DNA of 64,000 nt from Staphylococcus equorum (GCF_029531845.1 NZ_JAMBPV010000001.1:62001-126000); one strand, 5' to 3'. Positions 7,735 through 16,393 are shown, counted from the stretch's first letter. The notes: generated by a model from the letters alone, not told the origin. Numbers and translations are program-made.

Positions 7735-9156
7735 TTAATTTATTAATGTATACTTTGAATCAAACATGTTTAATAATATTTCTATTTGCGATGTATTCAA
7801 TTTAAGTGACAGTACTGTGTGATGACCGCCGCCTTCTTCAATCCAACGTTTCACACCTTGTTCTAATGATGGTTTAACGTCCCATAACACTCTAGCTACT
7901 GGTAAGTTAGGTGCAGGTTCATCTAATTGTTTAGCAGTAATTTCATTCACAATAAACTTGAAGTGTGTGCCTAAATCCATCATTGTGACAACTACACCGT
8001 CGCCAGCTTTTCCATCAAATACTAATCTCGCTGGATCTTCTTTACCACCTATACCTAGTGGATTCACAACGATTTTAGGTTTCGTGTCTGCAAGTGTTGG
8101 ATCAACTTCCAACATGTGTGCGCCTAAAATATGTGATTGGTGACTTCTTAAGTCATACGTATAATCTTCCATGAAACCTGTTGCTTCATTTTCTGCAGCA
8201 ATTTTAAGTAAACGGTCTAAAGCAGCAGTCTTCCAATCACCTTCACCTGCAAAGCCATAACCTTGTTCATTAAGCCTTTGTACTGCTAAACCTGGTAATT
8301 GTTTCATACCATGTAAATCTTCAAAGTTAGAAGTGAAAGCAGTATATCCGCCATCATCTAAAAAGCGTTTAATCGCAATTTCATATTTGATTTGTTCTTT
8401 AACAGAAGTATTAAATGCAGCTTCACTGTACTCTCTGTAATCAAAGTCGTATAAATCTTCATATGATTTAAATAATTGATCTACTTCAGAATCTGTTACT
8501 TGCTTCACATATTCTACTAAATCGCCTATACCAAAATAATCTACTGTCCAACCATATTGGATTTGTGCTTCGATTTTATCCCCTTCAGTAACAGCTACAT
8601 TACGCATGTTGTCACCAAATCTTGCAACTTTTAAGTTAAAGCTTTCATTATAAGCATTGGCTACAACCATCCATTCGCTTAATTGTTTTTGTACACTTTC
8701 ATCTTTCCAATGTCCAAAAATGATTTCATTTTTCTTATTAAGACGGCGGTTAATATAACCGTATTCTCTATCTCCATGCGCTGATTGATGTAAATTCATA
8801 TAGTCCATATCAATGTTTTCCCAAGAAATATCATTGTTATATTGAGTTGCTAAGTGTAGCAATGGTTTTTGTAATAATTTAGTGCCTCTAATCCACATTT
8901 TCGCTGGTGAAAATGTATGCATCCATGTAATTACACCTAAAATATCATCACGATAATTTGCTTCTTTCATAATATCTGTAATTACATCTGCTGAAATTGC
9001 TAATTTTGTTTGTAATTCAATCTCAAACGGTAATTGTGCATTCGCGTTTAATTCATCCGTAATATTTTGTGCATTTTGTTTAACTTGTGCAAGCGCATCA
9101 TCACCATAGAGTTCTTGTGATCCGATTACAAACCAGAATTTTTTTGTTGTAGCCAT
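7735..9156 (-). CDS. araA: L-arabinose isomerase
   Basis: This 473-residue cytoplasmic enzyme converts L-arabinose to L-ribulose. The N-terminal Rossmann-like region (FWFVIGSQELYG) and the metal/substrate motifs WMHTFSPAKMWI, EGDWKTAALDRL, MEDYTYDL and EGGGHHTVLS are present at normal spacing and length. The RBS is AAGGAGG. It lies 12 bp after araD in the araBDAE operon. Confidence 0.97.
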   Translation of the reverse strand: MATTKKFWFVIGSQELYGDDALAQVKQNAQNITDELNANAQLPFEIELQTKLAISADVITDIMKEANYRDDILGVITWMHTFSPAKMWIRGTKLLQKPLLHLATQYNNDISWENIDMDYMNLHQSAHGDREYGYINRRLNKKNEIIFGHWKDESVQKQLSEWMVVANAYNESFNLKVARFGDNMRNVAVTEGDKIEAQIQYGWTVDYFGIGDLVEYVKQVTDSEVDQLFKSYEDLYDFDYREYSEAAFNTSVKEQIKYEIAIKRFLDDGGYTAFTSNFEDLHGMKQLPGLAVQRLNEQGYGFAGEGDWKTAALDRLLKIAAENEATGFMEDYTYDLRSHQSHILGAHMLEVDPTLADTKPKIVVNPLGIGGKEDPARLVFDGKAGDGVVVTMMDLGTHFKFIVNEITAKQLDEPAPNLPVARVLWDVKPSLEQGVKRWIEEGGGHHTVLSLKLNTSQIEILLNMFDSKYTLIN

Positions 9157-9168
9157 TTTGTTTCCTCC

Positions 9169-9864
9169 TTAGTTTTGTCCGTAATAGGCATTAGCCCCGT
9201 GTTTTCTTTCAAAGTGTTTATCAAGTATTGCTTTAGGTAACGTTTCTGCGAATGGATTTAATTGTCTTGTGAAGATATTCATCTTACATACTTCTTCTAA
9301 CACTACTGCGTTCATCACAGCTTTCTCGCAATTATCTCCCCAAATAAATGGTGCGTGACCGTGCAATAATACTGCAGGTACTTCATGTGGATTGATATCT
9401 TTTTCTTTAAATGTTTCAACAATGACATTGCCTGTTTCATACTCATAATCTTTATTGATTTCTTCAGTCGTTAAAAATCTAGCACACGGAATTTCGCCGT
9501 AGAATGTATCTGCGTGTGTCGTGCCCATAGCTGGCACGTTTAATCCTGATTGTGCCCACGTTGTTGCCCATGGTGAATGCGTATGTACGACACTGCCAAT
9601 ATCACCAAATTCTTTATAAAGGACAGCATGTGTCGGCATATCTGAAGAAGGTTTTAAATCTCCTTCAACCACTTCACAATCTAAATTACAAACCACCATA
9701 TCTTCTTCTTTCATGACATCATAATCTACGCCACTCGGCTTGATAACAAATAATTGTGATTCTGCATCAAAGGCACTCACATTACCCCATGTATATTTAA
9801 TCAATCCTCGGTTAGGTAATTCTAAATTTGCTTTATAAACTTCAGCTTTTAACGCTTCTAACAT
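9169..9864 (-). CDS. araD: L-ribulose-5-phosphate 4-epimerase
   Basis: This 231-residue class II aldolase-fold epimerase makes D-xylulose 5-phosphate from L-ribulose 5-phosphate. The Zn ligands are seen in VVHTHSPWATTW and LLHGHAPF, and the tail EENxxxRKHGxxAYYGQ is typical of AraD. It is separated from araB by a single base, so the genes are translationally coupled. Confidence 0.96.
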   Translation of the reverse strand: MLEALKAEVYKANLELPNRGLIKYTWGNVSAFDAESQLFVIKPSGVDYDVMKEEDMVVCNLDCEVVEGDLKPSSDMPTHAVLYKEFGDIGSVVHTHSPWATTWAQSGLNVPAMGTTHADTFYGEIPCARFLTTEEINKDYEYETGNVIVETFKEKDINPHEVPAVLLHGHAPFIWGDNCEKAVMNAVVLEEVCKMNIFTRQLNPFAETLPKAILDKHFERKHGANAYYGQN

Positions 9865-9865
9865 G

Positions 9866-11464
9866 TTATTTGCCTCCTAAATATTTAGCTATCGATTGTT
9901 CTATAGGTAAACCTTGTTTTACTTTTTCTACATAGTTATTAAAGTTAATCACTTCTTGCTCCGCTGGTTCCACAGTTACTTCTTCTGTGTTTAAAAATAC
10001 AACTTCACTTAAAAAGGTGTCTAGAGGTTGTTGAGATTCTTGTGCGGTATAGTATGCTAAAATACTGACACCCCATGCGCCCCCTTCACTTGCCGTATCC
10101 ATTACGGTAATCTTATTTTCAAGTGCTGATGATAATACTTGTTGCGCGACACCTTTCGTTTTGAAAATACCGCCATGCGCAATTAATTTATCTATATTAA
10201 TCGATTCATTATTTTTCAATAAGTCCATTCCAATTTTCAAAGCACTGAATGCACTATATAAATGCATTTTCATAAAATTAGCTAAGTTGAAATTATATTT
10301 TGGCTCACGCACAAATAATGGATAACCTGTCTCTACGTCTGTGATATTTTCTCCTGAAACATAGTTGTATGAAAGTAAGCCACCAATGTTGTCATCACTT
10401 TCTAATGAACGCTCGAATATTTGTCCGTACAACTTATCCGATGAAAAATCAACGCCCATGACGCTTAATACTTCACCAAATATGTTCATCCAATCATTAA
10501 TATCAGAAGTACAGTTATTGGTGTGAATCATTGCTACTTCACTGCCATCAGGTGTTGTTACTACATCAATTTCTGGGTACATACCTTTTAATGCATCAGA
10601 TAAGACAACCATTGCAAATGCACTTGTACCGGCTGATATATTACCTGTATTCTGTGCTACTGTATTCGTTGCTACCATACCAGTACCAGCATCACCTTCT
10701 GGCGGACACATCACACTACCAGCTTCAAGATTTCCTGAAGGGTCTAATAATGTTGCACCTTCGCTTGTAAGACGACCACCATTTTCACCTGCCAATTTAA
10801 TTTCAGGTAATATAGCTTCTACTGACTTTTCAAATCCTTTTCCTTTAAATAAGTCATCAGCTGTATTTAATAAATCTGATCTATAAGTTTTGCTATTAAC
10901 ATCTATAGGGAACATGCCAGAAGCCTCGCCTATACCGACTACTTTTTCACCTGTTAAGTACCAGTGCACGTACCCAGCTAACGTTGTTAAATATTCAATT
11001 TGATTTACGTGCGCTTCTTTATCTAATATAGCTTGATATACATGAGAAATACTCCAACGTTCTGGAATATTAAATTGGAACGCTTCGCTAAGTAACGTGG
11101 CTGCCTTTGCTGTAGTACCATTTCTCCAAGTTCTAAATGGTACAAGTAAATCTTCATTATGATCAAACGCTAGATAACCATGCATCATACCGCTGATACC
11201 AATCGACTTTACTTGTTTTAATGTTAAATTATGTTTTTCTTTCATTTCTGTTGTCATTGCACTATAACTTTTCTGTAAACCGACCCAGATATCATTAATT
11301 GAATATGTCCAATATCCATCTACGAATTGGTTTTCCCATTCAAAATGCCCGGATGCAACTGTATTTAAGTGCTGATCAATCGCTACGGTTTTAATTCTTG
11401 TAGAACCAAGTTCAATACCAATCGATATATCTTCACTGCTTAATGCTTTCTTCAAACCATCCAT
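9866..11464 (-). CDS. araB: L-ribulokinase
   Basis: This FGGY-family kinase of about 532 residues phosphorylates L-ribulose. The N-terminal phosphate-binding IGIELGSTRIKTVAID, the central GTSAFAMVVL and the C-terminal GGIFKTKGVAQQVLS and ASEGGAWGVS are visible. I start at the ATG at 11464 (AGGAG, eight bases upstream); a longer reading frame runs back through the cre and AraR sites and is unlikely. It is first gene of araBDAE, under AraR and probably CcpA control. Confidence 0.95.
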   Translation of the reverse strand: MDGLKKALSSEDISIGIELGSTRIKTVAIDQHLNTVASGHFEWENQFVDGYWTYSINDIWVGLQKSYSAMTTEMKEKHNLTLKQVKSIGISGMMHGYLAFDHNEDLLVPFRTWRNGTTAKAATLLSEAFQFNIPERWSISHVYQAILDKEAHVNQIEYLTTLAGYVHWYLTGEKVVGIGEASGMFPIDVNSKTYRSDLLNTADDLFKGKGFEKSVEAILPEIKLAGENGGRLTSEGATLLDPSGNLEAGSVMCPPEGDAGTGMVATNTVAQNTGNISAGTSAFAMVVLSDALKGMYPEIDVVTTPDGSEVAMIHTNNCTSDINDWMNIFGEVLSVMGVDFSSDKLYGQIFERSLESDDNIGGLLSYNYVSGENITDVETGYPLFVREPKYNFNLANFMKMHLYSAFSALKIGMDLLKNNESINIDKLIAHGGIFKTKGVAQQVLSSALENKITVMDTASEGGAWGVSILAYYTAQESQQPLDTFLSEVVFLNTEEVTVEPAEQEVINFNNYVEKVKQGLPIEQSIAKYLGGK

Positions 11465-11479
11465 TTCCAACACTCCTAT

Positions 11480-11493
11480 TGAAACCGTTTTCA
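11480..11493. promoter_or_regulatory. cre site (CcpA) in araB leader
   Basis: TGAAACCGTTTTCA matches the 14-bp consensus TGWNANCGNTNWCA at every position. It lies between the promoter and the araB RBS, a roadblock position for carbon catabolite repression. Confidence 0.88.
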
Positions 11494-11500
11494 AATATAC

Positions 11501-11554
11501 CTTATAATATTTGTCCGTACATGTCAACATTTATTATTTTATGTCCGTACATGT
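11501..11554 (-). promoter_or_regulatory. araB promoter with two AraR boxes
   Basis: ATTTGTCCGTACATGT (11509-11524) and TTATGTCCGTACATGT (11539-11554) closely resemble the Bacillus AraR box ATTTGTACGTACAAAT. Their centres are 30 bp apart, on the same helix face. The minus-strand -35 TTGACA (11527-11522) sits between them, and the inner box covers the spacer before a TATAAG -10 candidate. Confidence 0.88.
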
Positions 11555-11564
11555 TTCGAGCTAT

Positions 11565-11601
11565 AAAAAAGCTCAAACCAATAGCGTGATTGATTTGAGC
11601 C
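11565..11601 (-). terminator. Terminator of araR
   Basis: GCTCAAA and TTTGAGC arms surround a 16-base loop, with TTTTTT following on the minus strand. It sits directly after the araR stop and before the araB promoter. Confidence 0.8.
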
Positions 11602-11606
11602 TATCT

Positions 11607-12686
11607 TTATATTTTTTTTACTGAGTTACGTTCGATAATATATGTATCGATAAGTTGTGACGTTTGTTTTTTATCTGTATCTATCGCGTTAATCATCCAT
11701 TCTGCTGCTTTTCCACCAAGTAGTTCTTGGGGGTGTGAAGTTGTAGTCAAATCCATCTCACTCAATTTACTTAGTACTGAGTTATCTTCCCCAACCACAG
11801 ATAAATCACCTGGTATCTGAATGTTTCGCTTTTTCAACCTTTGAATAATCTCGTAAGCAATTTCATCGTTATAACAAACTAAACCAGTAATATTAATCTT
11901 TTTATTACAAATATGCTGGACGATCTGTTCGATGACTTGTGGCTTACTTTCAGTATCGAATGTATAAATATGTTCGCCTTTAAAAAGAATATGATTACTT
12001 TCAAAAGCATTAAAATAACCTTTCATTCTTAATTTACCTTGGTTATCGTCTATTTTTGTGATTAAAGCAATATTTTCATGTCCTTGATCTATTAAATATT
12101 TTGTTGCTAAATAGCCTGATTTCACATCATCGATTGCTATGTAAGGTAAATTCAACTCATCATACTTAGCATTAATCATTAAAATTGGAATATCTCGTTG
12201 TTTGAATAATGAATAATAGGACAAGTTCGGGTTATAAACATTACTCTTAGTCGGTTCTATAATAAGCCCCGTCACACCTTGATTCAGCATCATCTCTAAA
12301 CATTTACGCTCTTCCTCATGGTTATTATTCGTACTTGCTAGTATTAAAGAATAGCCATGTTTTTTTAATACATTCTCAATGCCTCGAATAATACTCGGGA
12401 AAATGTAATCCGATAAATAAGTCACGATTACACCTATTTTTTTAGTTTCATTGTTCTGATTTGTATTTAAGTAATTGTAACTCACATATGAGCCAGAACC
12501 TTTTTTCTTTTTAATGTATCCTTCTTTGACTAATAAATCCATTGCTTGTCTGATTGTATAGCGACTTAAATTATATCTATCCTGAAATTGCTTTTCTGTA
12601 GGTAAGAGCATTCCAACTTGATAGCTTTTGTTAATTATTTTTTCTTTAATTTCGTCCGCTACAATTTGATATTTCGGCTTATTCAT
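11607..12686 (-). CDS. araR: Arabinose repressor AraR
   Basis: This 359-residue chimeric regulator has a GntR-type winged helix-turn-helix at about 1-70 (YQVGMLLPTEKQFQDRYNLSRYTIRQAMDLLVKEGYI) and a LacI/periplasmic-binding-like sensor at about 80-359 (IGVIVTYLSDYIFPSIIRG; VVGEDNSVLS; TTTSHP). This architecture is that of Bacillus AraR, which leaves DNA when L-arabinose binds. It is transcribed in the same direction as the operon it should control, through the two boxes before araB. Confidence 0.94.
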   Translation of the reverse strand: MNKPKYQIVADEIKEKIINKSYQVGMLLPTEKQFQDRYNLSRYTIRQAMDLLVKEGYIKKKKGSGSYVSYNYLNTNQNNETKKIGVIVTYLSDYIFPSIIRGIENVLKKHGYSLILASTNNNHEEERKCLEMMLNQGVTGLIIEPTKSNVYNPNLSYYSLFKQRDIPILMINAKYDELNLPYIAIDDVKSGYLATKYLIDQGHENIALITKIDDNQGKLRMKGYFNAFESNHILFKGEHIYTFDTESKPQVIEQIVQHICNKKINITGLVCYNDEIAYEIIQRLKKRNIQIPGDLSVVGEDNSVLSKLSEMDLTTTSHPQELLGGKAAEWMINAIDTDKKQTSQLIDTYIIERNSVKKI

Positions 12687-12728
12687 AATTGAAAATCTCC
12701 TAGTCTCACCAATTTGTCTTAGTATCGC

Positions 12729-12740
12729 ATATTATAGCAT
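12729..12740 (-). promoter_or_regulatory. araR promoter, extended -10
   Basis: The minus strand reads TGCTATAAT (TATAAT at 12736-12731), a consensus extended -10, about 45 bp upstream of the araR ATG. No strong -35 and no clear AraR box are seen here. Confidence 0.55.
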
Positions 12741-12908
12741 ACGTCATATTTATTCAATGAATCAAATTTTAAGAAAAATTGAACTTCAACGTTAAATTCA
12801 TCACATAATCTTAAGCATTTACGTACTTATTTAAATGCCGTGTTTTATACTGCCTTCCCTCTTGAAAAACTACTGTTACACCATTGAAACGTCACTCACT
12901 AAAATCTT

Positions 12909-12937
12909 TTGACTTATGAATTAACTGTTGTTATATT
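12909..12937 (+). promoter_or_regulatory. Promoter of putative antitoxin RNA 1
   Basis: TTGACT (12909-12914), 17-bp spacer, TATATT (12932-12937). The same promoter recurs in copy 2 at 13359-13387. Confidence 0.75.
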
Positions 12938-12943
12938 AAAATT

Positions 12944-13065
12944 AAGAAGGAGATATGCGCTAACATATCTCCCTCACAGACCCGTTAAAATACGGTGGCT
13001 GTTTAATTAATGTCAAAATAATGTTTCAACATTTATTAGCCTAAAGTTGGAACGTTATTTTTTTT
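12944..13065 (+). ncRNA. Putative antitoxin RNA 1 (SprF-like)
   Basis: An RNA of about 120 nt is predicted from the promoter to an intrinsic terminator (arms 13017-13030 and 13046-13059, then U6 or more). It starts with the strong hairpin GGAGATATG-CGCTAA-CATATCTCC (12949-12972) and carries a small CCGT/ACGG hairpin. Its 3' end is antisense to the last codons and stop of the mini-gene on the other strand, the arrangement of convergent type I systems such as SprG/SprF. Confidence 0.7.
13017..13065 (+). terminator. Terminator of antitoxin RNA 1
   Basis: AATAATGTTTCAAC pairs with GTTGGAACGTTATT, including G-U pairs, followed by a U run. The matching helix in copy 2 has compensating bases. Confidence 0.8.
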
Positions 13066-13132
13066 GGCTATTACAAACTAATATGAGACCGATAATTGTT
13101 AACACAACCATTAAGATTTCATAATCAGTCAT
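13055..13132 (-). CDS. Putative type I toxin peptide, copy 1 (25 aa)
   Basis: The peptide begins MTDYEILMVVLTIIGLILVC and ends NSQKK: a short acidic head, one transmembrane helix and a lysine tail, as in SprG/TxpA/holin-like type I toxins. AAAGGA lies seven bases before the ATG. The 3' end overlaps the antisense RNA from the plus strand. Downstream on the minus strand, the GGAGATATG/CATATCTCC hairpin followed by a T-rich tract could end the toxin mRNA. Family assignment rests on size, topology and the antisense arrangement, not on a confirmed homologue. Confidence 0.7.
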   Translation of the reverse strand: MTDYEILMVVLTIIGLILVCNSQKK

Positions 13133-13393
13133 TTTCTATCCTTTCTTGGAGTAGAGACCAAAACCATAGGCATCACCCCATTTTTAATGAGATTAGCCAT
13201 CTTTATCCCAACTTGTCTGTAAAAATATTTTACTACATGAACTGCGTCACTCCTATCTTTTCTTCACTTTTTGAAAAATTTAACTATCCCTATATGAATC
13301 ATTCTAATGAGGTCTTAAAACATTTCTGTATAAGCTTTTAAAAATATAATAAAATCTTTTGACTTATGAATTAACCGTTGTTATATTACAATT

Positions 13394-13500
13394 AAGAAGA
13401 AGATATGCGCTAACATATCTCCCTCACAGACCCGTTAAAAAGACGGTGGCTTTGTTGTTAAAATAACCTTAACTTGTCCAAAGTTGGAAGGTTATTTTTT
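13394..13500 (+). ncRNA. Putative antitoxin RNA 2 (SprF-like)
   Basis: An RNA of about 107 nt is predicted from the promoter TTGACT (13359-13364)/TATATT (13382-13387) to the terminator at 13461-13500. It keeps the 5' hairpin, slightly weakened by GAAGATATG in place of GGAGATATG, and a perfect CCGTC/GACGG element. It overlaps the 3' part of toxin 2. Confidence 0.7.
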
Positions 13501-13568
13501 GGGCTATTACAAACTAATATGAGACCGATGATTGTTAACACAACCATTAAGATTTCATAATCAGTCAT
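13458..13568 (-). CDS. Putative type I toxin peptide, copy 2 (36 aa)
   Basis: The first 22 residues (MTDYEILMVVLTIIGLILVC, then NS) equal copy 1. The reading frame then runs on as PKNNLPTLDKLRLF because the poly-T tract at the terminator has two fewer T, so the helix carries a longer, partly hydrophobic tail instead of QKK. The RBS is the same as in copy 1. The tail is encoded inside the antisense terminator stem. Whether both peptides are active is unknown. Confidence 0.65.
   Translation of the reverse strand: MTDYEILMVVLTIIGLILVCNSPKNNLPTLDKLRLF
13461..13500 (+). terminator. Terminator of antitoxin RNA 2
   Basis: AATAACCTT pairs with AAGGTTATT, and ACTT with AAGT, around a short loop, then T6. 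Relative to copy 1, both strands of the helix changed together. Confidence 0.8.
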
Positions 13569-13852
13569 TTTCTATCCTTTCTTGGAGTAGAGACCAAAAC
13601 CATAAGCATCACCCCATTTTTAATGAGATTAGCCACCTTTATTCCAACTTGTCTGTAAAAATATTTTACTACATGAACTGCGCCACTCCTATCTTTTCTT
13701 CACTTTTTGAAAAATTTAGACTTCCTCGTATAAAGCGTTTTCATTTTATTAATAAGAAATTGATACATTTTGCTTTATACATGGTACGCTATAATTAATA
13801 AAAATATTACTTATTATATTAAATGAATAGATTGTATAAGGAGTGAACTTGA

Positions 13853-14848
13853 ATGAAAAAAGTTTCTATCAAAGATGTAGCTAAAGAAGCAGATGTGTCT
13901 TTGACTACGGTCTCGCAAATTTTAAATAAAAAAAGCGACCGATTTTCAGAGGAAACAGTAAATAAAGTCATTGCTGCTAAAGAGCGGTTAGGCTACTTCC
14001 CTAATAAAAACGCGCAACAATTACGCGGTAGCAAAACAAAATTAATCGGTGTGTTATTACCTAATTTAACTAATCCATTCTTTTCCACGATGATGCAAAC
14101 TATGGACGATCATAAACCAGATGATGTCGATTTATTCTTTTTAACAACAAAAAAAGATAAAATCGAAGAAGGTATTATGCATCTTGTCGAGCGAGGCATG
14201 GATGGTCTGATTATTGCGCAGATGATTAAAAACCCATCCCGTTTAAACCAATATTTATTAAATCACAATATACCCTACATTGTACTAGATCAAAGTGATG
14301 ACCATGGATTTACTGATATCGTAAAAACAAATGAACGCAATGGTGGTGAACTTGCAGCCGCACATCTTATTGATTACGGCCACACTCACATATCAATCAT
14401 TCAACCTTATAATCTGACAAGTAATATGAAAGCAAGAACTGAAGGCTTCATCAAATATTGCGAAGCGCATGGGACACCATCGCCTACAATTATCGAAACT
14501 GCTTTAAGTAAAGAAGGTGGATTTGCAATCCTCGATGACATTATAAAGTCCAAATCCAGTGCTATTTTTGCAACAAATGATGAGATGGCTATTGGTATTA
14601 TGCGTGGTCTAGCCAATAAAGGCTTTCACGTACCAAACGATATTTCAGTAATTGGGTTTGATGATATAGACATTGCAAAATATCTTGTCCCTTCCCTCAC
14701 AACAGTTGCACAACCGATTAAAGAAATAGGTGAAGCTTCATTAGCTTTAATCACTCATAAGCTGAATCAAAATGATGCAACTTTACATAACGTTGCTTTA
14801 CATAATGAGTTAATTATTAGAGAAACAACACAACATTTAAAAAAATAA
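13853..14848 (+). CDS. rbsR: Ribose operon repressor RbsR (LacI family)
   Basis: This 331-residue regulator has an N-terminal LacI helix-turn-helix and hinge (VSIKDVAKEADVSLTTVSQILNKK, then FPNKNAQQLRG) and a periplasmic-binding-like ribose sensor (LIGVLLPNLTNPFFSTMMQT; SVIGFDDIDIAKYL; TTVAQP). It lies upstream of rbsU-rbsD-rbsK and probably represses them through the palindrome at 14997-15012. The RBS is AAGGAGTGA. A TATAAT at 13790-13795 is the likely -10 of its promoter. Confidence 0.92.
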   Translation: MKKVSIKDVAKEADVSLTTVSQILNKKSDRFSEETVNKVIAAKERLGYFPNKNAQQLRGSKTKLIGVLLPNLTNPFFSTMMQTMDDHKPDDVDLFFLTTKKDKIEEGIMHLVERGMDGLIIAQMIKNPSRLNQYLLNHNIPYIVLDQSDDHGFTDIVKTNERNGGELAAAHLIDYGHTHISIIQPYNLTSNMKARTEGFIKYCEAHGTPSPTIIETALSKEGGFAILDDIIKSKSSAIFATNDEMAIGIMRGLANKGFHVPNDISVIGFDDIDIAKYLVPSLTTVAQPIKEIGEASLALITHKLNQNDATLHNVALHNELIIRETTQHLKK

Positions 14849-14849
14849 A

Positions 14850-14952
14850 ACACACATAATATAAGACCTAATGATATGTAATTGATTATCTAACTCGAGT
14901 TAGCAGCTGTCAATTTTTAAATTATCTTCTAGGTCTTATATTTTTGTGTGTA
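14850..14952 (+). other. Long-armed stem-loop between rbsR and rbsU
   Basis: ACACACATAATATAAGACCTA (14850-14870) is matched by TAGGTCTTATATTTTTGTGTG (14930-14950), giving a roughly 20-bp stem with one small bulge. It encloses about 60 bases including the palindrome AACTCGAGTT. The AT-rich stem followed by few T is weak as a terminator. It could be the rbsR 3' end or a processed RNA. Confidence 0.6.
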
Positions 14953-14962
14953 AATGAAAGCG

Positions 14963-15012
14963 TGTACAAAAATAGAAATTGATGTTATTATGACGTAGTA
15001 AAACGTTTTACT
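14963..15012 (+). promoter_or_regulatory. rbsUDK promoter and RbsR operator
   Basis: -35 TGTACA (14963-14968), 17-bp spacer, -10 TATTAT (14986-14991). The perfect 16-bp palindrome AGTAAAACGTTTTACT (14997-15012), with a further CGTTTTACC copy of the half-site just beyond, covers the start point and suits a LacI-family repressor. Confidence 0.85.
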
Positions 15013-15064
15013 AAATCGTTTTACCTAAAAATAATCACTACATAAATATATATAGAGGTGTCTT

Positions 15065-15946
15065 ATGGATATTATAGCAATTTTAATTGGTCTTGGACCA
15101 TTACTTGGCTGGGGCCTATTTCCTACCATCGCATCTAAGTTTGGCGGACGACCAGTTAACCAAATATTTGGAGCAACAGTAGGAACGTTGATTTTTGCAT
15201 TAGGTTTCGCCTTAATTCAAGGTGTCGATTTTCCAACAGGAATGAATCTTATATTTTCATTGATCTCAGGTGTTGGTTGGGGCTTTGGACAAATCATTAC
15301 TTTTAAAGCATTTGGTCTAGTCGGTTCTTCTAGAGCGATGCCAATCACAACTGCATTTCAACTTTTAGGTGCATCACTGTGGGGCGTCTTTGCGTTAGGA
15401 GATTGGCCAGGATTAACAAATAAAATTATCGGATTCACTGCTTTACTTGTTGTGCTAATTGGTGCATATATGACAGTTTGGAGTGAAAAATCAGGACAAC
15501 AATATAGTAAGAAATTGAGAAATGCAGTTATTTTACTACTTATAGGTGAAATAGGTTATTGGGCCTACTCTGCAGCACCTCAAGCAACTAATATCAGTGG
15601 TATGGAAGCATTCTTACCACAAGCAATGGGTATGGTGTTTGCTGCAGTCATTTATGCATTTATGAATATGAAACAAGGCAATGCTTTCTTAGAAAAAGTC
15701 AGCTGGAAACAAATTATTTCAGGGTTGTTCTTTGCATTTGGTGCATTAACATACTTAATTTCTGCGCAGTCAGATATGAATGGTTTAGCGACCGGATTCA
15801 TACTGTCACAAACATCAGTAGTATTAGCTACTTTAACAGGTATTTATTTCTTGAATCAGAGAAAAACACCGAAAGAACTTATCGTTACTATTATTGGACT
15901 TGTGATTATATTAATAGCAGCCGCAGTTACAGTATTTATTAAATAA
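15065..15946 (+). CDS. rbsU: Ribose uptake protein RbsU (GRP transporter family)
   Basis: This 293-residue protein has about ten transmembrane helices and is of the glucose/ribose porter family (DMT superfamily), starting [20 protein letters not shown]. In staphylococci this single-component transporter replaces the RbsABC ABC importer. It is followed by rbsD and rbsK in one operon. D-ribose specificity is inferred from these neighbours. Confidence 0.9.
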   Translation: MDIIAILIGLGPLLGWGLFPTIASKFGGRPVNQIFGATVGTLIFALGFALIQGVDFPTGMNLIFSLISGVGWGFGQIITFKAFGLVGSSRAMPITTAFQLLGASLWGVFALGDWPGLTNKIIGFTALLVVLIGAYMTVWSEKSGQQYSKKLRNAVILLLIGEIGYWAYSAAPQATNISGMEAFLPQAMGMVFAAVIYAFMNMKQGNAFLEKVSWKQIISGLFFAFGALTYLISAQSDMNGLATGFILSQTSVVLATLTGIYFLNQRKTPKELIVTIIGLVIILIAAAVTVFIK

Positions 15947-15969
15947 AGTATAGAATGGGAGATTTAATT

Positions 15970-16374
15970 ATGAAAAAAACAAAGGTTTTAAATAGTCATG
16001 TATCACATGCAATTGCAACACTGGGTCATTTTGATTTAATAACGATTAACGATGCCGGTATGCCGATTCCAAATGACGAACGTCGTATTGATTTAGCGAT
16101 TACTAAAGATTTACCACGCTTTATCGATGTTTTAGAGAATGTTTTATCAGAAGTTGAAGTTCAAAAAATATTTCTTGCGGAAGAAATCAAAACGCAAAAC
16201 TCTGAACAACTTAAACAAATTAAATCATTGATAGGTGACAATGTAGAAATTTCATTTATTCCTCACGAAGAAATGAAACAAAATTTAAATCATTCACTAA
16301 CAAAAGCTAATATTCGTACAGGGGAAACGACACCATTTTCAAATATTGCACTTGAATCTAACGTGACATTTTAA
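15970..16374 (+). CDS. rbsD: D-ribose pyranase
   Basis: This 134-residue RbsD converts beta-pyranose to beta-furanose ribose, the form used by RbsK. Catalytic motifs [16 protein letters not shown] and [15 protein letters not shown] are present, and the tail [15 protein letters not shown] is typical. I start at 15970: the in-frame ATG at 15955 overlaps the GGGAG that serves as RBS. It is second gene of rbsUDK. Confidence 0.94.
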   Translation: MKKTKVLNSHVSHAIATLGHFDLITINDAGMPIPNDERRIDLAITKDLPRFIDVLENVLSEVEVQKIFLAEEIKTQNSEQLKQIKSLIGDNVEISFIPHEEMKQNLNHSLTKANIRTGETTPFSNIALESNVTF

Positions 16375-16393
16375 AGAAAAAGGAGAATATACT

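Larger units (their letters stand above)
12901..13282. repeat. Tandem type I TA-like unit, copy 1
   Basis: This 382-bp segment repeats at 13351-13718 with roughly nine in ten bases matching over most of its length. Each copy holds a plus-strand promoter, a short structured RNA with its terminator, and a minus-strand mini-gene. Divergence concentrates in the terminator stem. No transposase or target-site duplication is visible. Confidence 0.85.
13351..13718. repeat. Tandem type I TA-like unit, copy 2
   Basis: This 368-bp second copy of the 12901-13282 unit is in the same orientation, with 68 bp of unrelated sequence between the copies. It has the same promoter, hairpin, RNA, terminator and mini-gene order. 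Confidence 0.85.

Noticed and set aside
13096..13341. 81-codon plus-strand frame in TA unit copy 1 (and its twin at 13532-13798)
   Set aside because: It is antisense to the mini-gene, lacks an RBS, and similarity between copies follows from the DNA duplication.
15013..15025. Second RbsR operator after the main palindrome
   Set aside because: Only one half-site (CGTTTTACC) is present; noted with the main operator instead.
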